The notes beneath the pieces are model-generated. The model ran no database searches, was not told the origin of the DNA, and saw only the letters and a list, made by a program, of their open reading frames with translations. A stretch of 36,628 nucleotides of DNA from an uncultured Acidobacteriota bacterium. GTDB lineage: Bacteria; Acidobacteriota; Vicinamibacteria; Marinacidobacterales; SMYC01. The position numbers and the translations under genes were made by a program. Location: the NCBI GenBank assembly GCA_947259165.1, contig CAMYKY010000019.1, positions 1 through 36,628 of the forward strand, written 5' to 3'. Shown here one piece after another: positions 17,105 through 24,669 of this stretch (positions within the stretch are counted from its first letter, which is position 1; every line of letters starts with the position of its first letter).

Positions 17105-17200
17105 GTGAGGAAGCCAGAGCTCGAAAAGCCTAGAGAACCCAGCGTCGTCGCGGAAGCTCTGCTGCAGTTGAACGCGGGGAACTTTCTAGCGAATCGGTAG
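17105..17200 (+). CDS. possible 31-aa leader ORF overlapping the prenyltransferase start
   Basis: GTG 17105 opens MRKPELEKPREPSVVAEALL and ends after NFLANR at TAG 17198-17200; the last base is the first of the GTG start of the prenyltransferase (TAGTG). AAGGAG lies at 17084-17089, 15 bases upstream, rather far. The arrangement resembles a translational coupling ORF. No family recognised; it could be chance. Confidence 0.25.
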   Translation: MRKPELEKPREPSVVAEALLQLNAGNFLANR

Positions 17201-18108
17201 TGGCGCTGGTGTCTTACGCTCGCCAGCTCAAACAACTTCTCGTTTCCCTCCGCCCTCACCAGTGGACAAAAAATCTCGTCGTATTCGCCGCGCTCATCTT
17301 CTCGGAGCGTCTGTTTCATTGGCCTTCGCTGACGGCCGCTGCGGGCGCGGTCGGGATCTTTTGTTTGCTGTCGGGCGCGGTCTACCTGGTCAACGACCTG
17401 GTGGATGTCGAGCAGGATCGTCGACACCCGGTGAAACGCGAGCGACCGTTGGCTTCAGGGAAGCTGTCGAAAGGGTTTGCGTTGGCGTCGGCGGTGATTA
17501 TCGTCACCGTGGCTCTGTTTCTTGCGTTCGAGCTGACCACGCCGTTTGGGATCGCGTCGGTCGTCTATCTCGTGACGATGACCGGCTATTCGTTAGCGCT
17601 CAAGCACGTCGTCATCTTGGACGTTCTCATCGTTGCGTTAGGTTTCGTGCTGAGGGCAGTCGCCGGAGCATTGGCGATCGACGTCGCCTTCAGCAATTGG
17701 CTTTTAGTTTGCACATTACTGGGCGCGTTGTTTCTGGCTCTAGCCAAGCGTCGACACGAGTTGACACTTTTGGCGGGTGAAGCAGCGGGGCACCGAAAAA
17801 TTCTAGGAGAGTATAGTCCCTATCTGTTGGATCAGATGATTGCCGTGGTGACGGCCTCGACTTTGGTCTCGTATGCGCTCTATACGCTGGCGCCCGAGAC
17901 AGTGGCCAGATTCGGCACCGATCGATTGATATGGACGCTTCCTTTCGTGTTGTATGGGATTTTTCGCTACCTGTACTTGGTGCATCGAAAGGAAGAGGGA
18001 GGAAATCCCACGAAAGTACTTCTCAACGATAGGCCGATTCTCGTGACGGTAGCGCTTTGGGCAGCGACGGTCGTCACGGTGATTTACCACGGAAGCCGAT
18101 CGGGATAG
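17200..18108 (+). CDS. UbiA-family prenyltransferase, decaprenyl-phosphate phosphoribosyltransferase-like
   Basis: 302-aa integral membrane protein with about eight hydrophobic helices. The first Asp-rich motif is NDLVDVEQDRRHPVKRERP (from residue 65) and the second surrounds DVLIVALGFVLRAVAGA. This form, with 'HPxKRxRPxASG', is that of the DPPR-synthase branch of UbiA, which transfers phosphoribose from PRPP to polyprenyl phosphate on the cytoplasmic face; in mycobacteria it begins decaprenyl-phosphoryl-arabinose synthesis. The adjoining glycosyltransferases fit a lipid-linked glycan pathway, but no DprE1/DprE2-like epimerase is present here. GTG start at 17200 (a second GTG at 17209 is possible). 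The exact acceptor is unknown. Confidence 0.85.
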   Translation: MALVSYARQLKQLLVSLRPHQWTKNLVVFAALIFSERLFHWPSLTAAAGAVGIFCLLSGAVYLVNDLVDVEQDRRHPVKRERPLASGKLSKGFALASAVIIVTVALFLAFELTTPFGIASVVYLVTMTGYSLALKHVVILDVLIVALGFVLRAVAGALAIDVAFSNWLLVCTLLGALFLALAKRRHELTLLAGEAAGHRKILGEYSPYLLDQMIAVVTASTLVSYALYTLAPETVARFGTDRLIWTLPFVLYGIFRYLYLVHRKEEGGNPTKVLLNDRPILVTVALWAATVVTVIYHGSRSG

Positions 18109-18180
18109 ACTCTCCGAAACAACGAACTGCCCAACGTAGTTAACGCGTCCTACCTCCGGGTGGGCGCGGTTAGGAGGCCT

Positions 18181-18960
18181 ATGTCTACCTTCAGCGCGAA
18201 GGGGTCGGACATCGACGTGGAGGCCATCATGGCCAACATTCGAAAGAAGATCGAAGAGAAGCGCAAAGGGCTCTACACCGAGGAAGAAGTGCGCGAAATC
18301 GCAGAAATGCAGCTCGACGCGATCCTCGACAGCAACCAGTTCAACAGTGATTTCGTCGCGGCGTTTCGGGCGCGGGACGAGCAGTGGAACTACACATTCA
18401 CGCCTGAGACGATCTATGCATCATCGCGCGGAGGAGGGGGCGGGCTCATCCGCTCGCTGCGCGGACTGTTGAATCCTCTCTTGAAGTTGTTCTTCAACCC
18501 CAATCCCATCATCAGCGCGCTCTCGCGTCAGTCCGACTTGAATCGCTACTACGTGCTCATGCTCCACAACATGACGACCGAGATGACGAGGTTGAACCTC
18601 GAATTCACCAATCTCAAAGCGCGACTTCGCACTCTCGGCGTCCGGGTCGACTTTCAGACGAAACGAGAAAAGACCTTCGAGCAACTCGCGACCTCCAATC
18701 GGGAAGCACGGGAAGCACGGGAATCGCGGGAGCCGAGAGAGCCACGGGAACCAAGAGAGACTCGGGAGCCGCGACAGGCACGCGAGTCGTCGTCGCGCGA
18801 ATCCGCGTCAGGCGAAGGTCGCCGTCGCGGGCGGGGTGGTGGTGGCGGCGGGCGTCGCCCCTATCGTCGCCGTCGCGGCGGCAAGCCGAACGGCGGTCGC
18901 GGTGGGGATTCCGGCTCGCGGGACAGTGGCGGCGGAAGTGGCGGTGGAGGCTCGAAGTAA
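18181..18960 (+). CDS. glycan-cluster protein with helical core and Arg/Gly-rich tail
   Basis: 259 aa, function unknown. Residues 9-50 (GSDIDVEAIMANIRKKIEEK, then YTEEEVREIAEM) and the helical segment 86-160 (LLNPLLKLFFNPNPI, LNRYYVLMLHNMTTEM) resemble N-terminal segments I associate with methyltransferases and glycosyltransferases of polysaccharide clusters. Residues 174-203 repeat RE(A/S/P) units (REPREPREPRETREP), and 214-259 is a disordered basic R/G tail (GEGRRRGRGGGGGGRR; GGSGGGGSK). ATG 18181 follows AGGAGG by only three bases; GTG 18160 is an alternative start. It precedes four glycosyltransferase genes on the same strand. A scaffold role is speculation. Confidence 0.75.
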   Translation: MSTFSAKGSDIDVEAIMANIRKKIEEKRKGLYTEEEVREIAEMQLDAILDSNQFNSDFVAAFRARDEQWNYTFTPETIYASSRGGGGGLIRSLRGLLNPLLKLFFNPNPIISALSRQSDLNRYYVLMLHNMTTEMTRLNLEFTNLKARLRTLGVRVDFQTKREKTFEQLATSNREAREARESREPREPREPRETREPRQARESSSRESASGEGRRRGRGGGGGGRRPYRRRRGGKPNGGRGGDSGSRDSGGGSGGGGSK

Positions 18961-18988
18961 CCGAGCGCCAGGAGGCTCTTCTCAGACT

Positions 18989-20302
18989 GTGACTCCGCGT
19001 GCAGCTCGACCTTCTTCGCAGCCGCGAAGAGACGTCGAGCCGCTCAGACTCGCGTTCATCGTGCAGCGCTACGGCGAGGACGTGAATGGGGGCGCAGAGT
19101 ATCACTGCCGTCTGATCGCGGAGCACCTGGCGCCGCAGCATCAGGTCGAGGTCATGACCTCGTGCGCGAAGGACTACATTACTTGGCGCAACGAGCATCG
19201 TCCTGGGCTTGATGAAGTCAACGGGGTTCGTGTGCGTCGGTTCAAAGTCAGGAGACCTCGGGACCCCGACCGTTTCGGGCGCTTGTCGCAGAAGGTTTTT
19301 CTCGGGCGCCACAGTGAGAAGGATGAGCTCGCGTGGCTCGATGAGCAAGGACCGTTTTCGCCGAAGCTGTTATCGTTCTTGAAACGCCGCCATGATGACT
19401 ACGACTACTTCATCTTTTTCAGCTATCGCTACTATCACAGCTTTTTCGGGGTGCAGGCCGTCGCGCCGAAGGCCGTGTTAGTGCCAACCGCTGAAAGGGA
19501 CGAAGTCATCAATCTCGATATTTTCAAGGGGATGTTCAACCTTCCGCGAGCGATTGTTTACAACTCCGTGGAGGAGCGCTCGATGATTTGGAAGACGTCG
19601 GGCAACCGAGCCGTTCGCGGCGAGGTTGTCGGAGTCGGCTCCGATGTGCCGTCGTCCATTGATCCGGAGCTCTTTCCATCTCGTTATCGAGTGTCGGGGC
19701 GCTACATTATTTATGTCGGACGGGTCGACCCCAACAAAGGCTGCCGTACGCTGTTCAACTACTACCGTCGCTATCGCGAGGAGACGAAAACCCCACTCGA
19801 GCTCGTGCTCGTCGGCGGCAAGATGATGGAGATTCCCGAGGAGCCGGGGATTCGCTACGTCGGGTTTTTGTCGGAAGCCGAGAAGTGGAGTGCGCTCGTG
19901 GGCGCCGAGCTACTGGTGATGCCGTCCGAGCTCGAGAGCTTGTCCATGGTGACGAACGAAGCCTGGTCCGTGGGGAAACCCGTGCTAGCGAACGGTAAAT
20001 GCGACGTGCTCGCTGGGCAATGCCGACGGTCGAATGCCGGCCTCTACTTCGAGGACTACTACGAATTTCGAGAAGCGCTGTCGCGTCTCGAATCCGATGC
20101 GGCATTGCGCGAGGGCCTCGGGGAAAACGGCAAGATCTACTACCGCGATCACTACCGTTGGGAAGTTGTCGAAGGCAAGTACAACCGCATGCTGTCGTTG
20201 CTCCGCGAAGAAGATCGGCTGAAGCCTCCGGTGATCGCTAGAGTGGGCCTGTTGGCCCGGCTGACGCGCTTCGCCGGGCAGGCCCGTCAGGTTGTCGCGT
20301 AG
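18989..20302 (+). CDS. GT-B glycosyltransferase, family 4 type (copy A)
   Basis: 437 aa from GTG 18989; AGGAGG lies 13 bases upstream, so the start is uncertain, and the frame stays open into the previous gene. The N-terminal acceptor domain begins LRLAFIVQRYGEDVNGGAEY, and the C-terminal donor domain shows YIIYVGRVDPNKGC and an EX7E motif in PSELESLSMVTNEAW, as in GT4 retaining enzymes that use nucleotide sugars. No membrane segment. It shares CAKDYITWRNEHRPG and other segments with the gene at 22445, so the two are paralogues. Sugar and acceptor cannot be told. Confidence 0.88.
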   Translation: MTPRAARPSSQPRRDVEPLRLAFIVQRYGEDVNGGAEYHCRLIAEHLAPQHQVEVMTSCAKDYITWRNEHRPGLDEVNGVRVRRFKVRRPRDPDRFGRLSQKVFLGRHSEKDELAWLDEQGPFSPKLLSFLKRRHDDYDYFIFFSYRYYHSFFGVQAVAPKAVLVPTAERDEVINLDIFKGMFNLPRAIVYNSVEERSMIWKTSGNRAVRGEVVGVGSDVPSSIDPELFPSRYRVSGRYIIYVGRVDPNKGCRTLFNYYRRYREETKTPLELVLVGGKMMEIPEEPGIRYVGFLSEAEKWSALVGAELLVMPSELESLSMVTNEAWSVGKPVLANGKCDVLAGQCRRSNAGLYFEDYYEFREALSRLESDAALREGLGENGKIYYRDHYRWEVVEGKYNRMLSLLREEDRLKPPVIARVGLLARLTRFAGQARQVVA

Positions 20303-21385
20303 ATGCAGGTTCACCAGATGCTGGCCGCGCTGTCATACGGCGACGCGATCGGTAACGAGGCGCTTCGCATCCAGCAGATTCTGCGGGAGGAAGGGTTCGA
20401 TTCCGATATCTTCGCGGAATCGGTGCACCCCGAGATGGCGGGTCATGCGAACAAGCTCTGGGATTACCAGAACATAGCGTCTCCCGACAATCTTCTCATT
20501 TTGCACTTTTCGATCGGCGCCGGCGTTAGCACATTCGCCTATCATCTCCCGGACCCGATACTACTCGTCTATCACAACATCACGCCGGCGCGATGGTTCG
20601 CGAAGTTTCACGAGCACCTCGCCGGTCTGTGCTATCACGGTCGTCGTGAGCTCTCGGCGTTCGTCCCTCGAGCCCGATTGGCGCTCGGCGATTCCGAGTT
20701 CAACCGCGCCGAGCTCGAGGCCGTTGGGTTTCACCCTACGGGGGTTTTGCCGCTGTTGCTCGACCCTGACCGTCTCGCGGAAGATCCGAGCCCGGTCGTG
20801 CTCGAGATGTTCGACGATAACAAGTCGAATTTCTTGTTTGTCGGCAGAGTGATCCCGAACAAGTGTTTCCAAGATCTGATCAAGGTGTTTGCGTTCTACC
20901 AGAAGTTCATCGATCGCAACTCCCGTTTACTGCTCGTCGGCGAATGGGTAGGGTTCGAGAAGTACTATGAAGCGCTGGTTCGACTCGTCGATGACTTGGC
21001 GTTGAAGGATGTCGTTTTCACCGGGCACGTCGATGACGATGACCTGTCGGCGTACTACGAAGTGGCCGATCTGTTTTTGTGTCTGAGTGAGCACGAAGGC
21101 TACTGCGTGCCACTCGTCGAGGCGTTCAGGTTCGGCGTTCCCGTTATGGCGGCTGATGCGGGCGCCGTTCCCGAGACCCTCGGGGATGCGGGCGTTCTTA
21201 TTCGCGAAAAACGAATCGATGAGATCGCCCTCATGGCCCACGCCATCGTTACCGATGAAGCGTTAGCCCAAAAGATCGTCGAGGGCCAGGACCGCGTGCT
21301 CGATCGCATGGAGTCGCTCGATGACGCCGAGCTGCTCATGCGGTTCGTCAAACAGGCTTTGGCAACGGAAACGGTGAGCCGCTGA
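20303..21385 (+). CDS. GT-B glycosyltransferase, family 4 type (copy B)
   Basis: 360 aa; the ATG follows the previous stop with no gap (TAGATG). The N-terminus is MQVHQMLAALSYGDAIGNEA, the middle has LLVYHNITPARWF and LALGDSEFNRAEL, and the donor domain has NFLFVGRVIPNKCFQDL with the EX7E element in LSEHEGYCVPLVEA. GT4-like, cytoplasmic, probably adds a sugar to the lipid-linked glycan. The next gene (21387) is its tandem paralogue. Confidence 0.88.
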   Translation: MQVHQMLAALSYGDAIGNEALRIQQILREEGFDSDIFAESVHPEMAGHANKLWDYQNIASPDNLLILHFSIGAGVSTFAYHLPDPILLVYHNITPARWFAKFHEHLAGLCYHGRRELSAFVPRARLALGDSEFNRAELEAVGFHPTGVLPLLLDPDRLAEDPSPVVLEMFDDNKSNFLFVGRVIPNKCFQDLIKVFAFYQKFIDRNSRLLLVGEWVGFEKYYEALVRLVDDLALKDVVFTGHVDDDDLSAYYEVADLFLCLSEHEGYCVPLVEAFRFGVPVMAADAGAVPETLGDAGVLIREKRIDEIALMAHAIVTDEALAQKIVEGQDRVLDRMESLDDAELLMRFVKQALATETVSR

Positions 21386-21386
21386 C

Positions 21387-22448
21387 ATGCGTGTCGACCA
21401 ATGGGTGCCGGCAGCGCATCGCGGCGATGCGATTGGCGATGAGGCGATGCGCATCCGAGACGTCCTGCGCGGAGCCGGGATGGACTCTGACGTGTTCGCG
21501 CTAGACGTCGACGACGATCTCGAGGGAGACGTTCTCGAATTCTCCCAAAGGCCGCGAAGCGACACGACGATTCTTCACTTCGCGCTGCCGTCTCCCCTGA
21601 CGGCGGCGCTCGCCGACACATCGGGCAAGAAGATTCTCATTTACCACAACATTACACCGTCCCGATTCTTTGTGGGCTATGACGATGAGCTGGCTCGTAT
21701 CGCCGAAGCGGGCGTCAAGGAACTGGTCTCGTTGGCGGACGAAGTCGATCTCGCGCTTGGCGATTCCGAGTTCAATCGGGAGGAGCTAGCTAATCTCGGG
21801 TTCTCGCGGACGGGAGTGCTTCCCATTCTCATGAATTTCGACGAGTTTACCGATGGAACCCCGAACCCGGTCATGGAGGAGCTGTTGAGCGACGGACGTG
21901 CCAATTTCCTTTTCGTCGGGCGTGTCTTTCCGAACAAACGGTTCGAGGACCTGGCGCGGCTCGCTTTTTTCTACAAGAAGTACGTATCAGAAGATTTTCG
22001 ATTCATCCTCGTCGGCAAAGCCGGGCGGATGGAGCGTTATCAACAATCGGTACAGGCCCTGGCGGACAAGTGGGGTTTGAGGCCGAGTGAGTTCTTGTTC
22101 ACCGGTCACGTAAGCTTTGACGATCTGCTTGCGTGCTATCGGTGCTCCGATGTTTTTATCAGTATGAGTGAGCACGAAGGCTTCGCAGTGCCTCTCGTGG
22201 AGTCGATGCTCATGGATCTCCCGGTGATGGCCTATGCCGCTGCCGCGGTGCCCGATACTCTGGGCGGCGCCGGGATTCAGTTTCGCGAAAAGCGATACGA
22301 GGAGTTGGCCGAGATGGCCCTTTTACTTACAGTCGATACGAATTTGAGAGCAGCCGTGATCCGCTCTGAGCAAGAGCGATTGGGGCGGTTCCAACCTGGT
22401 CGCGTCGAGGCGGATCTTCTAGGCTACGTCGAGGAGGTGCGCTCGTGA
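21387..22448 (+). CDS. GT-B glycosyltransferase, family 4 type (copy B')
   Basis: 353 aa, starting one base after the stop of copy B. It is a diverged duplicate: GDAIGDEAMRIRDVLRGAGM, LIYHNITPSRFF, LALGDSEFNREELANLGF and MSEHEGFAVPLVES all align with copy B. EX7E is intact, so it should be active. The stop overlaps the start of the next gene (GTGA), implying that the four glycosyltransferases are translated as one coupled set. Confidence 0.88.
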   Translation: MRVDQWVPAAHRGDAIGDEAMRIRDVLRGAGMDSDVFALDVDDDLEGDVLEFSQRPRSDTTILHFALPSPLTAALADTSGKKILIYHNITPSRFFVGYDDELARIAEAGVKELVSLADEVDLALGDSEFNREELANLGFSRTGVLPILMNFDEFTDGTPNPVMEELLSDGRANFLFVGRVFPNKRFEDLARLAFFYKKYVSEDFRFILVGKAGRMERYQQSVQALADKWGLRPSEFLFTGHVSFDDLLACYRCSDVFISMSEHEGFAVPLVESMLMDLPVMAYAAAAVPDTLGGAGIQFREKRYEELAEMALLLTVDTNLRAAVIRSEQERLGRFQPGRVEADLLGYVEEVRS

Positions 22449-24532
22449 AGCTGGCATTCATCGTACAGCGATATGGACGAGAGATTCTCGGAGGCTCCGA
22501 GACTCTAGCTCGCCAGTTGGCCGAGCGACTGTCGCGTCGCCATGAGATCACCGTGCTCACAACGACAGCGAAGGATTACATTACTTGGAAAAACGAGTAC
22601 GAGCCAGGCGAGGAGAAGCAGCGCGGCGTTCAACTCATACGCTTTGCGGTCGACGGCGAGAGAGATATCGACGAGTTCAACAAGTTCTCGGAAGAGATCT
22701 ATCAGGGCGAGCCGACACGTGAGCAGGAGCTCGATTGGCTCAACCGGCAGGGCCCGGTTTGTCCCGGTCTCATTGAGTATCTCGAAAAAGAGCACGAGAA
22801 CTTCGACCTGCTCGTGTTTTTCACGTACCTCTACTATCCGACGTTTTACGGTTTACAAGTCGCGCCAGAGAAGAGCGTCCTTATTCCCACGGCTCACGAC
22901 GAACCGCCGCTCAAGCTCTCTATTTTCAAGGAAATGTTTCAGCTTCCGGGTTCTTTCTTGTTCAACACGGAAGCCGAAGAGCTCCTCGTGCTCGAACGTT
23001 TTCCGGTTCACAAGAAGATGCGCGAAACCATCGGGATGGGCATGGAGCTTCTCGACCAACCCGATCCTTCGATTTTCCGCAGCCGTCACAACGCCTCGGC
23101 CAAGTACTTTCTCTACGCCGGGCGCATCGACGGCGGTAAGGGCCTCGAAGAGCTGTTCCGGTATTTCACGTTTTATAAGGAAGAGAATCCCGCATCCGGA
23201 AACTTGGAGCTCATGCTCATTGGCAAACTTGGCATGAAGCTTCCGGACGACAAGTCTATCCGCTACGCCGGATTCGTCGACGAAGCCGAGAAGCTTTCGG
23301 CGATGGCCGGTGCGATCGCGGTCTTGCAGCCGTCCAAGATGGAGAGTCTTTCTATCGTGACCCTGGAAGCGTTTGCCGTGGGTACGCCGGTCGTCGCCAA
23401 CGCTGCGTCGCGCGTTCTCATCGATCATTGTCGTAAGGCCAACGCCGGGTTCTACTATCACGAGTTCGAGGAGTTCGAGGGGATTATCAATCTGCTGCTC
23501 TCGGATCGGAACCTCGGCAAGAGCCTTGGCAAGAACGGACAGCGTTACATCAAAGACAACTATGGATGGCAGAAGCTTCTGAACAAGTACGAGCTTGCGC
23601 TGCGCGCCTCCGGACGCCCTCTCAAAGAGCCCAAGGAAGCTCGACGTCGCGACCCGGGCGAATCGAGAGCGGAGACGACTCAGAAGGGGCGCGAACGCGA
23701 CGACCAACGGCCGCCCGCCGAGATCGTGGCCGCTACACCGGCTGCGTCACAGAGCGATGAAAAACCAGAGCCCGAACGGTCGGAGAGACCCGAGCGTGGG
23801 CGGAGTGTGAAATCTGACGCTGCCCAAGGCGGGCAACGTGACGCTGCGCCACACGAGAGCCCGGATAGCGCGGGAGCCTTTGTCGGTGCGGTGTCGGAAT
23901 CCGCGGACACCGACGCGACGGTCAGCGAGATGGAGCAGCGCAAAGCCCCGTCGCGCGATGATGTCGATGCCAGCAGGGAAGGCTCCGGCCTTCCCGCGGA
24001 GGCTCGCGTTACCCGCGAAGGCGATCTGGCCGAGCCCGCGAAAGCCGAGTCGGTCGTCGATTCAGGTGACGAGCCCCGGAGCGTTGAGGCAGCGCCTTTG
24101 GAGCCAGCTGAACCTGCCGAGCCAGCAACAGACAAACCGTCGGGCGAGGTTATCACCGGCGTTGAGCCTGAAGGGGACGCTGCCGCCGAGCTCGTCGAAG
24201 AAGAAGTGAGCGAGGACGTCGCTCACTTGCCGAGTTTTTTCCAGGCGGCGATCCCGGCGCGCAAGCAAGAGCCTGTGGTCCGTATTGCGCCGAAACCGGC
24301 CGAGCCGAAGCTTCAGCCACCCCCGCCCCCTCCTCCGCCTGAGCCACCCGCTGACGGCGGGTTGCCCTCGTTTTTCCGCCCCAAGCCCGAGGCACTGGCG
24401 AAGCCTGCGCCTCAGCCGGAGGAGCTGAAGGCCGACGAGCCTGAAGCTGTCAAGCCTGAAGCTGAGGAGCCTCAAATTGAGGCGACGAAAGAGCAGGAAA
24501 ACGAACCGCCGAGCGACCGAGCGGACGAGTAG
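22445..24532 (+). CDS. GT-B glycosyltransferase (copy A') with ~300-aa disordered acidic/proline tail
   Basis: 695 aa from GTG 22445. Residues 1 to about 390 form a GT4-type enzyme like copy A (LAFIVQRYGREILGGSETLA, TAKDYITWKNEYEPG, YFLYAGRIDGGKGLEEL, EX7E in PSKMESLSIVTLEAF). From about 395 to the end is low-complexity sequence rich in Glu, Pro, Ala and Asp, with no predicted fold, an eight-Pro run and two copies of a short motif: LPSFFQ (595-600) and LPSFFR (640-645). Copy A has no such tail. The reading frame and codon use stay regular through the tail, so it is not a frameshift product. Confidence 0.88.
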   Translation: MKLAFIVQRYGREILGGSETLARQLAERLSRRHEITVLTTTAKDYITWKNEYEPGEEKQRGVQLIRFAVDGERDIDEFNKFSEEIYQGEPTREQELDWLNRQGPVCPGLIEYLEKEHENFDLLVFFTYLYYPTFYGLQVAPEKSVLIPTAHDEPPLKLSIFKEMFQLPGSFLFNTEAEELLVLERFPVHKKMRETIGMGMELLDQPDPSIFRSRHNASAKYFLYAGRIDGGKGLEELFRYFTFYKEENPASGNLELMLIGKLGMKLPDDKSIRYAGFVDEAEKLSAMAGAIAVLQPSKMESLSIVTLEAFAVGTPVVANAASRVLIDHCRKANAGFYYHEFEEFEGIINLLLSDRNLGKSLGKNGQRYIKDNYGWQKLLNKYELALRASGRPLKEPKEARRRDPGESRAETTQKGRERDDQRPPAEIVAATPAASQSDEKPEPERSERPERGRSVKSDAAQGGQRDAAPHESPDSAGAFVGAVSESADTDATVSEMEQRKAPSRDDVDASREGSGLPAEARVTREGDLAEPAKAESVVDSGDEPRSVEAAPLEPAEPAEPATDKPSGEVITGVEPEGDAAAELVEEEVSEDVAHLPSFFQAAIPARKQEPVVRIAPKPAEPKLQPPPPPPPPEPPADGGLPSFFRPKPEALAKPAPQPEELKADEPEAVKPEAEEPQIEATKEQENEPPSDRADE

Positions 24533-24572
24533 GGTTTCATCGGTGAGGCCGAGCCTTTCTTGAAAAGTCGAG

Positions 24573-24606
24573 TTCGGGGGATGTGTTCGTAGCATCCGTC
24601 CCCGAA
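24573..24606. terminator. hairpin between convergent glycosyltransferase and GH20 genes
   Basis: TTCGGGG-GATG (24573-24583), loop TGTTCGTAG, CATC-CGT-CCCCGAA (24593-24606): 11 pairs with a 3-base bulge, in the 137-base gap between convergent genes. No T-run follows on either strand, so termination is inferred from stability and position only. Confidence 0.4.
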
Positions 24607-24669
24607 AGGGTTACTTCCCTCGTGGGCCGGCGTGGGATTAACTCCGCGTGTACGTGGGGCGAAAATACG

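Noticed and set aside
24062-24595. Minus-strand 177-codon ORF over the glycosyltransferase tail
   Set aside because: Leu/Arg-rich complement of a Pro/Glu-rich sequence; no start context or family.
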